A stretch of 64,000 nucleotides of DNA from Pseudoalteromonas sp049257235 (GTDB taxonomy: Bacteria; Pseudomonadota; Gammaproteobacteria; Enterobacterales; Alteromonadaceae). The position numbers and the translations under genes were made by a program. Of this stretch, positions 24,483 to 34,025 are shown piece after piece. The notes below the pieces were generated by a model that saw only the letters and a program-made list of their open reading frames with translations, was not told the origin of the DNA and made no database searches. Numbering within the stretch: position 1 is the stretch's first letter; each line of letters starts with the position of its first letter. Where the stretch lies: NCBI RefSeq assembly GCF_049257235.1, contig NZ_JBMMUF010000002.1, forward strand, positions 124,001-188,000, in the 5' to 3' direction.

Positions 24483-26462
24483 TCATGTTATTTGTCCGCG
24501 TTTTAAGTTGCGAATTATAAAACGCGCAGGATGAAGCGCATGATCAACACGCAAACTCACCGGTATTGGTTCATCACATATACTGGCCACAAGCGTTTCT
24601 GCGCACAATGGTGCGGTGCAAAGTCCACGAGCTCCAAGGCCAGTGAATAGATGTAGGCCTTCATATTCATGGGTGAGAATTTGCTCACTGTGCCATTTAC
24701 CTTTTGGCAATAATGGAAAAGTCCTCTGGTATTCATCCAACTGGGGGTATTGACCAAACATCGGTAAATGATCCGCAAAGGTGGCACGAATAGCCGCCTT
24801 TGCACCATTAATCTCTCCCAACATTTGTGTCCACTCACACTGACCATAGAATCCAGAGAACTGTTGCCAATTAGTCTGGTTGTCCTCATCACGAATGTCT
24901 CGCGCTTGGCTGTTTTTGGTAAAGGTTGCGCCCATGCAATGCTCGCCGTTCACACTCGGTGTGAAGTAACCCTTGTGGCATAACACGGTCTTGAGCTTGG
25001 CTGATTGTGCGCTTTGTGCCAAGTGTGACACTTGCCCACGTACGCTTTGCAAAGCAATGCCATCGCCCTCTAATAAGGCATTGCTGTGTTCAGCCGTACA
25101 CACGAATACATCATCAAATGGACCATAAGTGCCACATTGCGAGTGCACTAGCCATTGACCATCGCTGCGCGCTATTTTGGTGATCTCACAGTTCATATTG
25201 ATAGTGTGGTTACTCGCGTGGCATGCCGCGTCGACAATTGCATTGACAAGTTGAGGTGGGCTCACCCAGCCAGCCTCAGGAATATATAAGCCACCAAAAG
25301 GAGTATCAACACCCGCAATATCGCTGGCCTGTTGTGCATCAACCGCTTGGATAAGCCAAGTAGGCCAATTATTCTTTTCAACTAGGTTAGTGTGGCGCGC
25401 GACGATTTCATCTTTCACACCTTGGAGCAACACGCCACACCATTGATGATCAAAACGATGACCTTGGGCCAATAATGAATCATAAAAGCGACGTGCATAC
25501 ACAAAACTGTGTGCAAAAAATTCGCTCGCAGGTGAGTTGTCCGCTTGCAAGTGCGGATACACAGCACCTTGATTATTGTGCGAAGCGCCTTGTGCCAATT
25601 TATCATCTTTGCAAAATAAGCTCGCTGTTATGCCCCTAGCTCCTAATCTGTGCAGCAATGTCGCACTGGCTATGCCACCACCGATAATGGCAACCTTATT
25701 GAGGGCTCTCGGTGCGCGTTGATAAGGTTGTGGGCAGTTTGCTTTGGCTGAGGGCGAGGTTAACCGGCCAACGACCATTTCACGTTTGCGACCGTAGCCT
25801 TTTACTTTATTCACCTCGAAACCGGCTTGCTGTAAACCTCGGCGCACAAATCCCGCTGCTGTAAAGGTGGCAAAAGTCGCATGCTCTCGTCCAAGTTGCG
25901 CCATGGCGTCAAATAGACTCTGTTGCCACATGTCAGGGTTTTTACTTGGTGCAAAACCATCTAAAAACCACGCATCAACCAAGCCCCCAGTGCCATAGTT
26001 CATATTGGCCAAGGACTCGTGAACATCACCAATCCACAGATCCAGTGTCACATTGTCAAAGTGTAAACGGTGACACCCGGCAATCGCGTTTGGGTACTGT
26101 GATACTAGCTGTTGTGCATAGTGTTGCAGTTGCGGCCAATTAGCGAGCGCAGTCGCAAGGTCTTCTTTGCGAATAGGGTATTTTTCAAAGGAGATAAAAT
26201 GTAAGTGCGTTGCTGTTTTATCTGCACATGATTCAAAGCGCTGCCAAGCATTAAGAAAGTTCAGACCTGTACCAAATCCCGTCTCTGCAATCACAAAATG
26301 ACGGCGAGGGTGCGATTTTAGTCTCTCATCTACCTGATTATGCTGATAAAATACATAATCAGACTCAGCTAGGCCATCATCGTTTGAAAAGTAAACATCA
26401 TCAAAATCGTCGGCAACTGGAGTGCCTGTTTCATTAAAATGGATTGTTGCGTGGGTGATCAT
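24483..26462 (-). CDS. mnmC: Bifunctional tRNA modification enzyme MnmC (MnmD + MnmC)
   Basis: 659 residues, the usual fused length. The N-terminal methyltransferase (about 1-235) has the SAM site AETGFGTGLNFL and DAWFLDGFAPSKNPDMW. The C-terminal FAD-dependent oxidoreductase (about 250-659) starts with the dinucleotide motif VAIIGGGIASATLLHRL and ends with the flavin-binding stretch HLFTGLGARGLCTAPL. It completes mnm5s2U at the tRNA wobble position: the oxidase removes the carboxymethyl group and the methyltransferase adds a methyl. It is divergent from fabB, the same pairing seen in many gammaproteobacteria. Confidence 0.96.
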   Translation of the reverse strand: MITHATIHFNETGTPVADDFDDVYFSNDDGLAESDYVFYQHNQVDERLKSHPRRHFVIAETGFGTGLNFLNAWQRFESCADKTATHLHFISFEKYPIRKEDLATALANWPQLQHYAQQLVSQYPNAIAGCHRLHFDNVTLDLWIGDVHESLANMNYGTGGLVDAWFLDGFAPSKNPDMWQQSLFDAMAQLGREHATFATFTAAGFVRRGLQQAGFEVNKVKGYGRKREMVVGRLTSPSAKANCPQPYQRAPRALNKVAIIGGGIASATLLHRLGARGITASLFCKDDKLAQGASHNNQGAVYPHLQADNSPASEFFAHSFVYARRFYDSLLAQGHRFDHQWCGVLLQGVKDEIVARHTNLVEKNNWPTWLIQAVDAQQASDIAGVDTPFGGLYIPEAGWVSPPQLVNAIVDAACHASNHTINMNCEITKIARSDGQWLVHSQCGTYGPFDDVFVCTAEHSNALLEGDGIALQSVRGQVSHLAQSAQSAKLKTVLCHKGYFTPSVNGEHCMGATFTKNSQARDIRDEDNQTNWQQFSGFYGQCEWTQMLGEINGAKAAIRATFADHLPMFGQYPQLDEYQRTFPLLPKGKWHSEQILTHEYEGLHLFTGLGARGLCTAPLCAETLVASICDEPIPVSLRVDHALHPARFIIRNLKRGQIT

Positions 26463-26560
26463 TGCAGCTCAATAATGGTCAATTTGGACGCTATTTTAGC
26501 CCCTTTAAAGGGCGACGTATATTGTCACACAATGATCATCGCAACACGCTTGAAAAATTC

Positions 26561-26578
26561 AGAGTACATATGTACGCT
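26561..26578 (+). promoter_or_regulatory. FabR-type operator upstream of fabB
   Basis: The near-perfect palindrome AGAGTACATATGTACGCT lies 71 bases before the fabB start. It resembles the FabR operators known upstream of fabA and fabB in gammaproteobacteria (half-site AGCGTACA). FabR represses unsaturated fatty-acid synthesis in response to acyl thioester composition. Confidence 0.65.
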
Positions 26579-26649
26579 GGAATGACCACTTTAGGGTAAG
26601 TTTCCGCGTACACTACACGCAATTTAGATATAAGCTAAGGTAAATTCTC

Positions 26650-27864
26650 ATGAGAAGAGCCGTTATTACGGGTATCGGTGTTGTTTCAAGCATCGGTAAT
26701 AATAAAGAAGAAGTATTAGAGTCCCTTAAATCAGGCAAAAGCGGTATCGCTTACAACCCAGAGTTTGCTGACTACAACCTGCGTAGCCAAGTTTCTGGTA
26801 GCATCGACCTAGACGTTAAAGAGCACGTTGACCGTAAAGCATTTCGCTTTATGGGCGATGCAGCGGCATATGCTTACATTTCAATGGCACAAGCAATCGA
26901 AGATGCAAATCTAAGCGAAGAGCATGTATCTAACGAACGCACTGGTCTAATTGTAGGTTCAGGCGGCGGTTCTTCTAAGTATCAAGTTGAAGCTGCAGAT
27001 ACTCTGCGCGAAAAGGGTGTTAAGCGCGTTGGTCCTTACATGGTTCCGCGTACTATGGCTAGTACAACATCAGCGTGTTTGGCTACTCCTTTCAAAATCA
27101 AAGGTGTTAACTACTCAATCAGTTCTGCATGTGCAACATCGGCACACTGTATTGGTCACGCAGTTGAGCAAATCCAACTTGGCAAACAAGATGTGATCTT
27201 TGCCGGTGGTGGTGAAGAGCTACACTGGACGCTAGCGATGGAATTCGACGCAATGGGCGCGCTTTCTACTAAGTACAATGAAACTCCAGAAAAAGCATCA
27301 CGTACGTATGATGCAAATCGTGACGGTTTCGTAATCTCTGGCGGCGGCGGTATTGTTGTTGTTGAAGAGTTAGAGCATGCGCTTGCTCGTGGCGCTAAAA
27401 TCTACGCTGAAATCACAGGTTACGGTGCAACATCAGATGGCTACGATATGGTAGCACCATCAGGTGAGGGTGCAGTACGTTGTATGCGCCAAGCAATGCA
27501 AAACTTAGATACTCCTGTTGATTACCTAAACACTCACGGTACTTCTACTCCGGTAGGTGACGTTAAAGAGTTAGGTGCAATTCAAGAAGTATTCGGTGGT
27601 AATTCACCAGCTATCAGTGCAACTAAAGCGATGACAGGTCACGCGCTAGGCGCAGCAGGTGTGCATGAAGCAATTTACTCTCTACTGATGCTAGAGAACA
27701 ACTTTGTAGCACCGTCAATTAATATTGATGAGCTAGATGAGCAAGCACAAGGCCTTGATATTGTAACGGAGCGTCGTGACGTTGAGTTGAACACAGTTAT
27801 GTCGAACAGTTTCGGCTTCGGTGGCACCAATGCAACGCTCGTTATGAGCAAATACAAAGGCTAA
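26650..27864 (+). CDS. fabB: 3-oxoacyl-ACP synthase I (KAS I)
   Basis: 404 residues, the usual size. The thiolase-fold enzyme has the nucleophile in SSACATSAHC (Cys161), the two histidines in NTHGTSTPVGD and GHALGAAGVHEA, and the C-terminal NSFGFGGTNAT. It elongates acyl-ACP and is needed for unsaturated fatty acids. Codon choice is that of a highly expressed gene. AAGG lies about 10 bases before the ATG. A FabR-type site is upstream and a terminator follows, so it is likely monocistronic. Confidence 0.97.
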   Translation: MRRAVITGIGVVSSIGNNKEEVLESLKSGKSGIAYNPEFADYNLRSQVSGSIDLDVKEHVDRKAFRFMGDAAAYAYISMAQAIEDANLSEEHVSNERTGLIVGSGGGSSKYQVEAADTLREKGVKRVGPYMVPRTMASTTSACLATPFKIKGVNYSISSACATSAHCIGHAVEQIQLGKQDVIFAGGGEELHWTLAMEFDAMGALSTKYNETPEKASRTYDANRDGFVISGGGGIVVVEELEHALARGAKIYAEITGYGATSDGYDMVAPSGEGAVRCMRQAMQNLDTPVDYLNTHGTSTPVGDVKELGAIQEVFGGNSPAISATKAMTGHALGAAGVHEAIYSLLMLENNFVAPSINIDELDEQAQGLDIVTERRDVELNTVMSNSFGFGGTNATLVMSKYKG

Positions 27865-27881
27865 TTGATGTATTAGCGAAC

Positions 27882-27910
27882 AAAAAGCCACGCAAATGCG
27901 TGGCTTTTTT
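27882..27910 (+). terminator. Terminator after fabB
   Basis: AAAAAGCCACGC - AAAT - GCGTGGCTTTTTT, a strong stem with a T run. Confidence 0.92.
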
Positions 27911-27967
27911 GCTTTGTGCGCAGCACATGATTAAAATAGCGCTCCGCTGTTGTCGCTGGGACTAAAA

Positions 27968-29083
27968 ATGAAAATATTAGCAGACCAAAATATGCCATTA
28001 GTAGAAGCTTTTTTCTCGCCATTGGGAGAAATAATACGCTTTGATGGCAGGTCCCTTACCCCAGAGCAAGCCAAGGATGCTGACGTATTACTGACGCGCT
28101 CAGTAACCAATGTCAACGAAGCATTGCTTGCACAAAACACCCAACTTAAGTTTGTTGGTACGGCAACTATCGGAGTTGACCATATCGACCAAACCTATTT
28201 GCAAAGTCGCAATGTGCCGTTCTCAAGTGCGCCAGGTTGTAATTCAATTGCGGTGGCTGAATACGTGCTCAGTGCTATTTTTGCGTTGGCACAAGAACAG
28301 CACTTTTCTGTTTTTGAAAAAACCATCGCCATTGTTGGAGTCGGTAGCATAGGTCAATGCTTAGCGGACAAACTCGCTGCTGTTGGTGTGAAAACCTTGC
28401 TGGTAGACCCGCCTCGCCAAGCGCGTGGGGATAACGGCAACTGGCATGAGTTAGACGATGCGCTAGCACAATCTGATATTGTTACTTTCCACGTGCCTTT
28501 GGTCAAAGAAGGGCAGCACTGTACCTATCATTTACTCGATAAGGCACGAATTGATGCATTGGCAGCGAATAAAATAGTCATTAATGCCAGTCGCGGTGAT
28601 GTTATTGATAACCAAGCTCTACTGGCTCGCCAACAAGAGCATGATGACTTATGTCTAGTGCTTGATGTGTGGGAAAATGAGCCGGATATTCTTGAAGAAT
28701 TAATTCCATTTGTTGAGCTTGCTTCGGTGCATATTGCTGGCCATACATTGGAAGGCAAGGGCCGTGGCACCTTGATGTTATACCAAGCGTTATGTCAGCA
28801 TTTAGATATTGCGCCAAGCAGTAGCTTGGTTGATCATTTACCAACACCGAGTTTACAGACATTAACGCTCAGCGATACATGGAGCCTAGATGAACTAGGT
28901 TCCTTGGTTCACCTTATTTATGATGTGCGTCGTGATGACGCCATATTGAGAGCACAATTACAAAGCCATGGCTTTGATGTGTTGCGAAAGAATTACCCGG
29001 TTCGCCGTGAGTTAAGTACGCTTAAGCTTACAGGTAGCAACCCTAATCTAAACGCGTTGGCTGCGTTTGGTTTTAGTATTTAA
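27968..29083 (+). CDS. pdxB: Erythronate-4-phosphate dehydrogenase
   Basis: 371 residues from the ATG at 27968 (MKILADQNMP is the family start; the in-frame TTG at 27950 is not used by homologues). D-isomer-specific 2-hydroxyacid dehydrogenase fold with VGTATIGVDHID, the NAD site IVGVGSIGQ, NASRGDVID and the catalytic His in HIAGHTLEGKGRGT, plus the C-terminal PdxB dimerisation domain. It makes the second step of pyridoxal-phosphate synthesis. asd follows after 17 bases, as in the pdxB-usg/asd-truA order of enteric bacteria and vibrios. Confidence 0.96.
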   Translation: MKILADQNMPLVEAFFSPLGEIIRFDGRSLTPEQAKDADVLLTRSVTNVNEALLAQNTQLKFVGTATIGVDHIDQTYLQSRNVPFSSAPGCNSIAVAEYVLSAIFALAQEQHFSVFEKTIAIVGVGSIGQCLADKLAAVGVKTLLVDPPRQARGDNGNWHELDDALAQSDIVTFHVPLVKEGQHCTYHLLDKARIDALAANKIVINASRGDVIDNQALLARQQEHDDLCLVLDVWENEPDILEELIPFVELASVHIAGHTLEGKGRGTLMLYQALCQHLDIAPSSSLVDHLPTPSLQTLTLSDTWSLDELGSLVHLIYDVRRDDAILRAQLQSHGFDVLRKNYPVRRELSTLKLTGSNPNLNALAAFGFSI

Positions 29084-29100
29084 CGCCTTGAGGAAAAAGC

Positions 29101-30117
29101 ATGTCGCAAAAATTTAATGTCGCGGTTTTAGGCGCCACAGGTCTTGTGGGTCGTCAGATCATTGAAACATTGGCCGAAAGAAAGTTTCCAGTGGGTCAGC
29201 TTTTCCCGCTGGCCAGTAGCCGCTCTGCGGGTGAAGAAATTGAATTCAATGGTGAAACCATTGAAGTACTAAACGTGGAAGAGTTTGACTTCTCTCAAGC
29301 ACATATTGGTTTATTCTCAGCAGGCGGAAGCGTGTCTGAAAAGTACGCGCCGATAGCCGCTGACGCTGGCTGTGTTGTTATTGATAATACCTCGCACTTT
29401 CGCTACGACTTCGACATCCCGCTTGTTGTTCCAGAAGTGAACAGTGCAAGTCTCGCTGATTTTCGTAATCGCAACATTATTGCCAACCCAAACTGCTCAA
29501 CTATTCAGATGTTAGTTGCGCTAAAACCTATCTACGATGCTTATGGTATCGAGCGTATTAATGTGTCGACGTACCAAGCGGTTTCAGGGGCAGGCAAAGA
29601 GGCGGTTGATGAGCTAGCCAAGCAAACTGCGAATCTGATGAATGGTCGTCCTATGGACAACCAAGTATTCCCTAAGCAAATGGCCTTTAATGTCATTCCG
29701 CAAATTGATGCGTTTGAAGAAAATGGCTACACCCGTGAAGAAATGAAAATGGTGTGGGAAACGCAGAAGATTCTGGGTGATGAAACTGTAATGGTTAACC
29801 CTACTGCGGTGCGTGTGCCAGTGTTTTTTGGTCACGCAGAAGCCATTCACTTAGAAACACGTATGCCTGTGGACATTGAGCATGTTAAACAGCTACTTCA
29901 AGATGCACCAGGTGTTGAGCTTATTGAAGATGAGCACGATTACCCAACGCCAGTATCAGATGCAAGCGGCAATGACACGGTATATGTGGGTCGCGTGCGG
30001 CAAGATATTTCTCATCCACATGGTTTGAATATGTGGGTGGTGAGTGACAATACTCGCAAAGGCGCTGCAACTAACAGTGTGCAGATAGCCGAAGAGTTAA
30101 TTGCACACTATCTATAA
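29101..30117 (+). CDS. asd: Aspartate-semialdehyde dehydrogenase
   Basis: 338 residues with GAGGAAAAAG upstream. The NADP site AVLGATGLVGRQIIETL is at the N terminus, the nucleophile is in NPNCSTIQM (Cys near 133) and the general-base His lies in the VFFGHAEAIH region. In E. coli the gene at this place (usg) has lost the catalytic Cys; here the Cys is present, so this is a working Asd. It makes aspartate semialdehyde for lysine, threonine, methionine and diaminopimelate. Operon with pdxB, closed by a terminator. Confidence 0.93.
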   Translation: MSQKFNVAVLGATGLVGRQIIETLAERKFPVGQLFPLASSRSAGEEIEFNGETIEVLNVEEFDFSQAHIGLFSAGGSVSEKYAPIAADAGCVVIDNTSHFRYDFDIPLVVPEVNSASLADFRNRNIIANPNCSTIQMLVALKPIYDAYGIERINVSTYQAVSGAGKEAVDELAKQTANLMNGRPMDNQVFPKQMAFNVIPQIDAFEENGYTREEMKMVWETQKILGDETVMVNPTAVRVPVFFGHAEAIHLETRMPVDIEHVKQLLQDAPGVELIEDEHDYPTPVSDASGNDTVYVGRVRQDISHPHGLNMWVVSDNTRKGAATNSVQIAEELIAHYL

Positions 30118-30143
30118 TAAAAGCGGCCTAGAGCCGCTTTTTT
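30118..30143 (+). terminator. Terminator after asd
   Basis: AAAAGCGGC - CTAGA - GCCGCTTTTTT. Confidence 0.9.
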
Positions 30144-30330
30144 GTTATTTATCAAAAACTTCATAAACAGGGCAAATTGCTAGGAAGGCCGTGGATATTC
30201 ATAAATAACTGGTTTATAGTTTGAAAGTGGAATGATGCTTGCTGGTAAGCATAAGAATAAAAACGAATAGTCAGAAAATGGTCATTTTTTACCTATCTGC
30301 ACAGAGCATTTTAGTTATTAAAGGATAAGC

Positions 30331-33300
30331 ATGCGCGCTTTAGTCACACTGGTTTTTTTGATTGCAGCCCTTACCCACAGCGGAGCAGGTGCAGAGAGTA
30401 CTGAGATCCGAGGCCCTAAGGGCGTAGATTTCGGTGAACAAGGACGCTCTATTGGCCCTATTAAATCCACTGATACCTTGTGGCGATTAGCAGCAAAGGT
30501 TAAGCCTGATAACTCGGTCACCATGTATCAAATGATGGTCGCCTTGTATGAAAAAAATCCTGATTCCTTTTTAGATAAAAACCTTAACCACATGCGTGTG
30601 GGCGCGTATCTGCGCATTCCTTCACTGCGAGAAATCAAATCGATAGACCCACAACGAGCACGCCAGAAATCTGAACTCGACGATAAGCTATGGGAAAAAA
30701 TCCGTACCGGCAAGATTGACACTGGCGAAATTGACCTCGTAGCGCAACAAACGACGTCAGCCCGCCAAGCTGATGTTGAGAAGGCCAAATCAGAGTTAAA
30801 ATCTGAGCTTGAGCAAGTTAAACAGGCGCAGAGTGAACAACTTGCTCAGTTACAACAGCAGTTCAAAATGTCAGTGACGGATGTTGAATCTATCTTGGCA
30901 GAAAATCAGCAACTCAAAGAACAGTTGGAGAAGATCAATGAGCAATTAGGCTTGGTCAAAGCACAACTTGATGAAAAGGATGCAGAGTTGCAGCAGCAGT
31001 TGCTTCAAATTATTGCTGAACGTGAAGCAATGGCAAGAAAGCAAAAAGCAGAGGCCGAGGCTAACAAAAGTATTCTTGATAGCATGCCGAGTTGGCTCAA
31101 ACTCGTTTTGATGATGACCATCCCAGCGATTGCAATTTTAGGCTTGGTTATATTCCTGCTAAAAAGACGCAGTAAAAAAGAAGAACCGCTCGCGACAAGC
31201 GATGACGAATTTATTCCTCAATCACCCACGTTAAATCCTCAGCCCACAACCAGTGGTATTGATAACCTAGACCTCAATGACGGCAGTGATGGCCTGGATG
31301 ATTTGCCTTTAGATGACGTATTGGATGAGCCATTGGACGATCCCTTAGATGAGCCAGGGATCCAGTTAGATGACGACGATGATTTTCTAAGTACCGATGA
31401 TGACATGCTCTATGAAGATGAGAATGCGTCGCAAGATATCGACTCTGTGTTGGAAAAAGATGAGTTAGACGACTTATTAGGTGATGATGACATCGTATTT
31501 GACGACGAAGACGGTGCGCCGGTCAGCCAAGAAGAAGCTGTGTTGCAGCAGAATTTCGATATGCCAAGTGATGATGACATCAGTGTTGATTTGCCTGATG
31601 AAAGTGAGCCTGACGATGTGTTGGATGAGGATGATATCGATGACTTATTTGCTACCGAAGGGGAAAGTGAACCCAGCGATATCATTGCGGATCTACCTCA
31701 AGGTGATGCCAGTGATGAAGCCATGGCCGCGCTCTCTGAAGAGTTGGCAGAGGAACATCTAACAGACGATACGTTGAGTGAATCAAATGATGTAGATATC
31801 GATAGCCTGCTCGATGAAGAGGTCGCAGATGACAGCGCAGGGGCTGAAGACGATTTAGATATCGATAGCCTGCTTGAAGAAGAAGCGGTAGATGACAGCG
31901 CAGTGGCTGAAGACGATTTAGATATCGATAGCCTGCTTGAAGAAGAGGCTGCAGATGATAGCGCAGCGGCTGAAGATGAACTCGATGTTGATAGCCTGCT
32001 CGAAGAAGCTGCAGATGATAGCGCAGCGGCTGAAGATGAACTCGATGTTGATAGCCTGCTCGAAGAAGCTGCAGATGACAACGTAGCGGCTGAAGACGAA
32101 CTCGATGTTGATAGCTTGCTTGAAGAAGCAGCAGATGACAGCGCAGTGGCTGAAGACGATTTAGATATCGATAGCCTGCTCGAAGAAGAAGCTGCAGATG
32201 ACAGCGCAGTGGCTGAAGACGATTTAGATATCGATAACCTGCTCGAAGAAGAGACCGCAGATGATAGCGCAGCGGCTGAAGATGAATTCGATGTTGATAG
32301 CTTGCTCGAAGAAGAAGCTGCAGATGACAGCGTAGAGGCTGAAGACGAACTCGATGTTGATAGCCTGCTCGACGAAGAGGCTGCAGATGACAGCGCCGCG
32401 GCTGAAGACGAACTCGATGTCGATAGCTTGCTTGAAGAAGAAACCGCAGATGACAGCGCAGTGGCTGAAGACGATTTAGATATCGATAGCCTGCTCGAAG
32501 AAGAAGCGGTAGATGACAGCGCCGCGGCTGAAGACGAACTCGATGTTGATAGCCTGCTTGAAGAAGAAACCGCAGATGACAGCGCAGTGGCTGAAGACGA
32601 TTTAGATATCGATAGCCTGCTCGACGAAGAGGCTGCAGATGACAGTGCAGTGGCTGAAGACGATTTAGATATCGATAGCCTGCTCGAAGAAGAGGGCGCA
32701 GATGACAGTGCAGTGGCTGAAGACGAACTCGATGTTGATAGCCTGCTCGAAGAAGCGGCAGATGACAGCGCAGTGACTGAAGACGAACTCGATGTGGATA
32801 GCTTGCTTGAAGAAGAGGCTGCAGATGACAGCGCAGTGGCTGCAGATGACAGCGCAGTGGCTGCAGATGACAGCGCAGTGGCTGAAGATGAACTCGATGT
32901 AGATAGCCTGCTTGAAGAGGAACTTGCTGATACGCAAGCAGAAGATGAAGAAGCAACAGGCAGTGATCTGCTTGAAGATGATAGTGAAATGTCAGTTGAC
33001 GAGCCCTCAAGCTCGCTTGAGGACTTAGAGCGAGAACTTAATGGTGATTTCAGCGATGAAGCGGTTGCTGAGCTCGAAGATGACTTTTCAGATTTTGACG
33101 AGCCGAGTTTAGAAATAGATTTAGGCGACGATCCGCTATCCGACGATGATGAACAGCCACTTAGCGACGACTCGCATGTTGAATTGGGGGACGTTGAAAA
33201 CCCCAGCGCTCAGCTTGAAGATTACCCTGAGTTGGAGTTGGATGAAGAGTTTAATAGTGATGACGAACAGCGCCTCAGTGATGCAATGTCGGCAACTCAA

Positions 33301-33906
33301 GAGTTTGATATTGAGGACTCACTTGACGATTCATTAGATGACTCGCTCGAAGGGGAATTCGAAGATGGCGATGATGAACAAGCTGCACTCGATGATTCGC
33401 AAATGGATGAAGACTTTTTGTCGGATCTTACACAAACAGACTTTGATGCCATGCTCAACGAATTGGCAGAACCTGACGATATTGAAGGCCATGAGCAGGA
33501 CGAAGAGCTTGATCTCGCGACATTGCTTGATGAGGGCAATGAGCTTGACTCAGAGTCTCGCTCGGAAGCCGATAATGCCTCACAAGAGCCTATCGATGAG
33601 CAGGCTTACGTTGAGATTGAAGATTTGTTAGAGCAAAGTGATGAAGTAGATCCGCAAGAAGAGCCGTACACAGACGCCAATATGGATGTAGGGCTTGATG
33701 AATTTGATGATTTGCTTGAGGACTCTGAGAAAACGGATGTAGACACCGAAGAGGGCGGCTACAGTGCCAAACTTGATTTGGCACGAGCGTACATTGAAAT
33801 TGATGATGTCGACTCCGCTTTAGAGGCGCTGCAGGAAGTGCTAGATAACGGTCCTGAGTCTTTGCAAGAAGAGGCGCAAGCACTCAAAGAGCGACTCAAA
33901 GATTAA
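30331..33906 (+). CDS. fimV: FimV-family polar hub protein with long acidic repeat
   Basis: 1191 residues with AAAGGA upstream. A signal peptide (about 1-21) is followed by a LysM-like region (about 50-110, STDTLWRLAAKVKPDN), a Gln/Glu-rich coiled coil (about 140-245), one membrane helix (about 253-277) and a very acidic cytoplasmic part. Residues about 487-868 hold 18 copies of a 20-21-residue unit with the core LD(I/V)DSLLEE. The last 55 residues (YSAKLDLARAYIEIDDVDSA...) are the conserved FimV C-terminal TPR-like domain. FimV/HubP proteins organise the cell pole, type IV pili and polar flagella; place before truA is the usual one. Confidence 0.94.
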   Translation: MRALVTLVFLIAALTHSGAGAESTEIRGPKGVDFGEQGRSIGPIKSTDTLWRLAAKVKPDNSVTMYQMMVALYEKNPDSFLDKNLNHMRVGAYLRIPSLREIKSIDPQRARQKSELDDKLWEKIRTGKIDTGEIDLVAQQTTSARQADVEKAKSELKSELEQVKQAQSEQLAQLQQQFKMSVTDVESILAENQQLKEQLEKINEQLGLVKAQLDEKDAELQQQLLQIIAEREAMARKQKAEAEANKSILDSMPSWLKLVLMMTIPAIAILGLVIFLLKRRSKKEEPLATSDDEFIPQSPTLNPQPTTSGIDNLDLNDGSDGLDDLPLDDVLDEPLDDPLDEPGIQLDDDDDFLSTDDDMLYEDENASQDIDSVLEKDELDDLLGDDDIVFDDEDGAPVSQEEAVLQQNFDMPSDDDISVDLPDESEPDDVLDEDDIDDLFATEGESEPSDIIADLPQGDASDEAMAALSEELAEEHLTDDTLSESNDVDIDSLLDEEVADDSAGAEDDLDIDSLLEEEAVDDSAVAEDDLDIDSLLEEEAADDSAAAEDELDVDSLLEEAADDSAAAEDELDVDSLLEEAADDNVAAEDELDVDSLLEEAADDSAVAEDDLDIDSLLEEEAADDSAVAEDDLDIDNLLEEETADDSAAAEDEFDVDSLLEEEAADDSVEAEDELDVDSLLDEEAADDSAAAEDELDVDSLLEEETADDSAVAEDDLDIDSLLEEEAVDDSAAAEDELDVDSLLEEETADDSAVAEDDLDIDSLLDEEAADDSAVAEDDLDIDSLLEEEGADDSAVAEDELDVDSLLEEAADDSAVTEDELDVDSLLEEEAADDSAVAADDSAVAADDSAVAEDELDVDSLLEEELADTQAEDEEATGSDLLEDDSEMSVDEPSSSLEDLERELNGDFSDEAVAELEDDFSDFDEPSLEIDLGDDPLSDDDEQPLSDDSHVELGDVENPSAQLEDYPELELDEEFNSDDEQRLSDAMSATQEFDIEDSLDDSLDDSLEGEFEDGDDEQAALDDSQMDEDFLSDLTQTDFDAMLNELAEPDDIEGHEQDEELDLATLLDEGNELDSESRSEADNASQEPIDEQAYVEIEDLLEQSDEVDPQEEPYTDANMDVGLDEFDDLLEDSEKTDVDTEEGGYSAKLDLARAYIEIDDVDSALEALQEVLDNGPESLQEEAQALKERLKD
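31789..32931 (+). repeat. Coding tandem repeat in fimV (18 units of about 60-63 bp)
   Basis: Each unit encodes DDSAxAEDxLDxDSLLEEx with small variation (Ile/Val, Glu/Asp, one Asn for Ser). Near 32820-32890 a smaller unit encoding AADDSAV is nested three times. Units differ by whole codons, so the frame is kept. Confidence 0.95.
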
Positions 33907-33915
33907 ATCTCGAAT

Positions 33916-33940
33916 AAAAGCAGCCTTGGCTGCTTTTTTT
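33916..33940 (+). terminator. Terminator after fimV
   Basis: AAAAGCAGCC - TT - GGCTGCTTTTTTT. Confidence 0.9.
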
Positions 33941-34025
33941 ATGTTCAGTGTTAGGCTCTTTATGGTGCACATTAGCTATTTGCCCTCGGAGCAGATAAAA
34001 TGCGGAAAATTTTAGTTAATACAGA

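Noticed and set aside
31789..32931. Regular 60-63-base repeat that could suggest a CRISPR array
   Set aside because: Units are contiguous, coding and in frame; there are no unique spacers and no cas genes.
31682..33010. 442-codon open frame on the minus strand rich in Leu, Arg and His
   Set aside because: It is the antisense of the fimV repeat; the repeat's base pattern avoids stops in that frame. No ribosome site or known domain.
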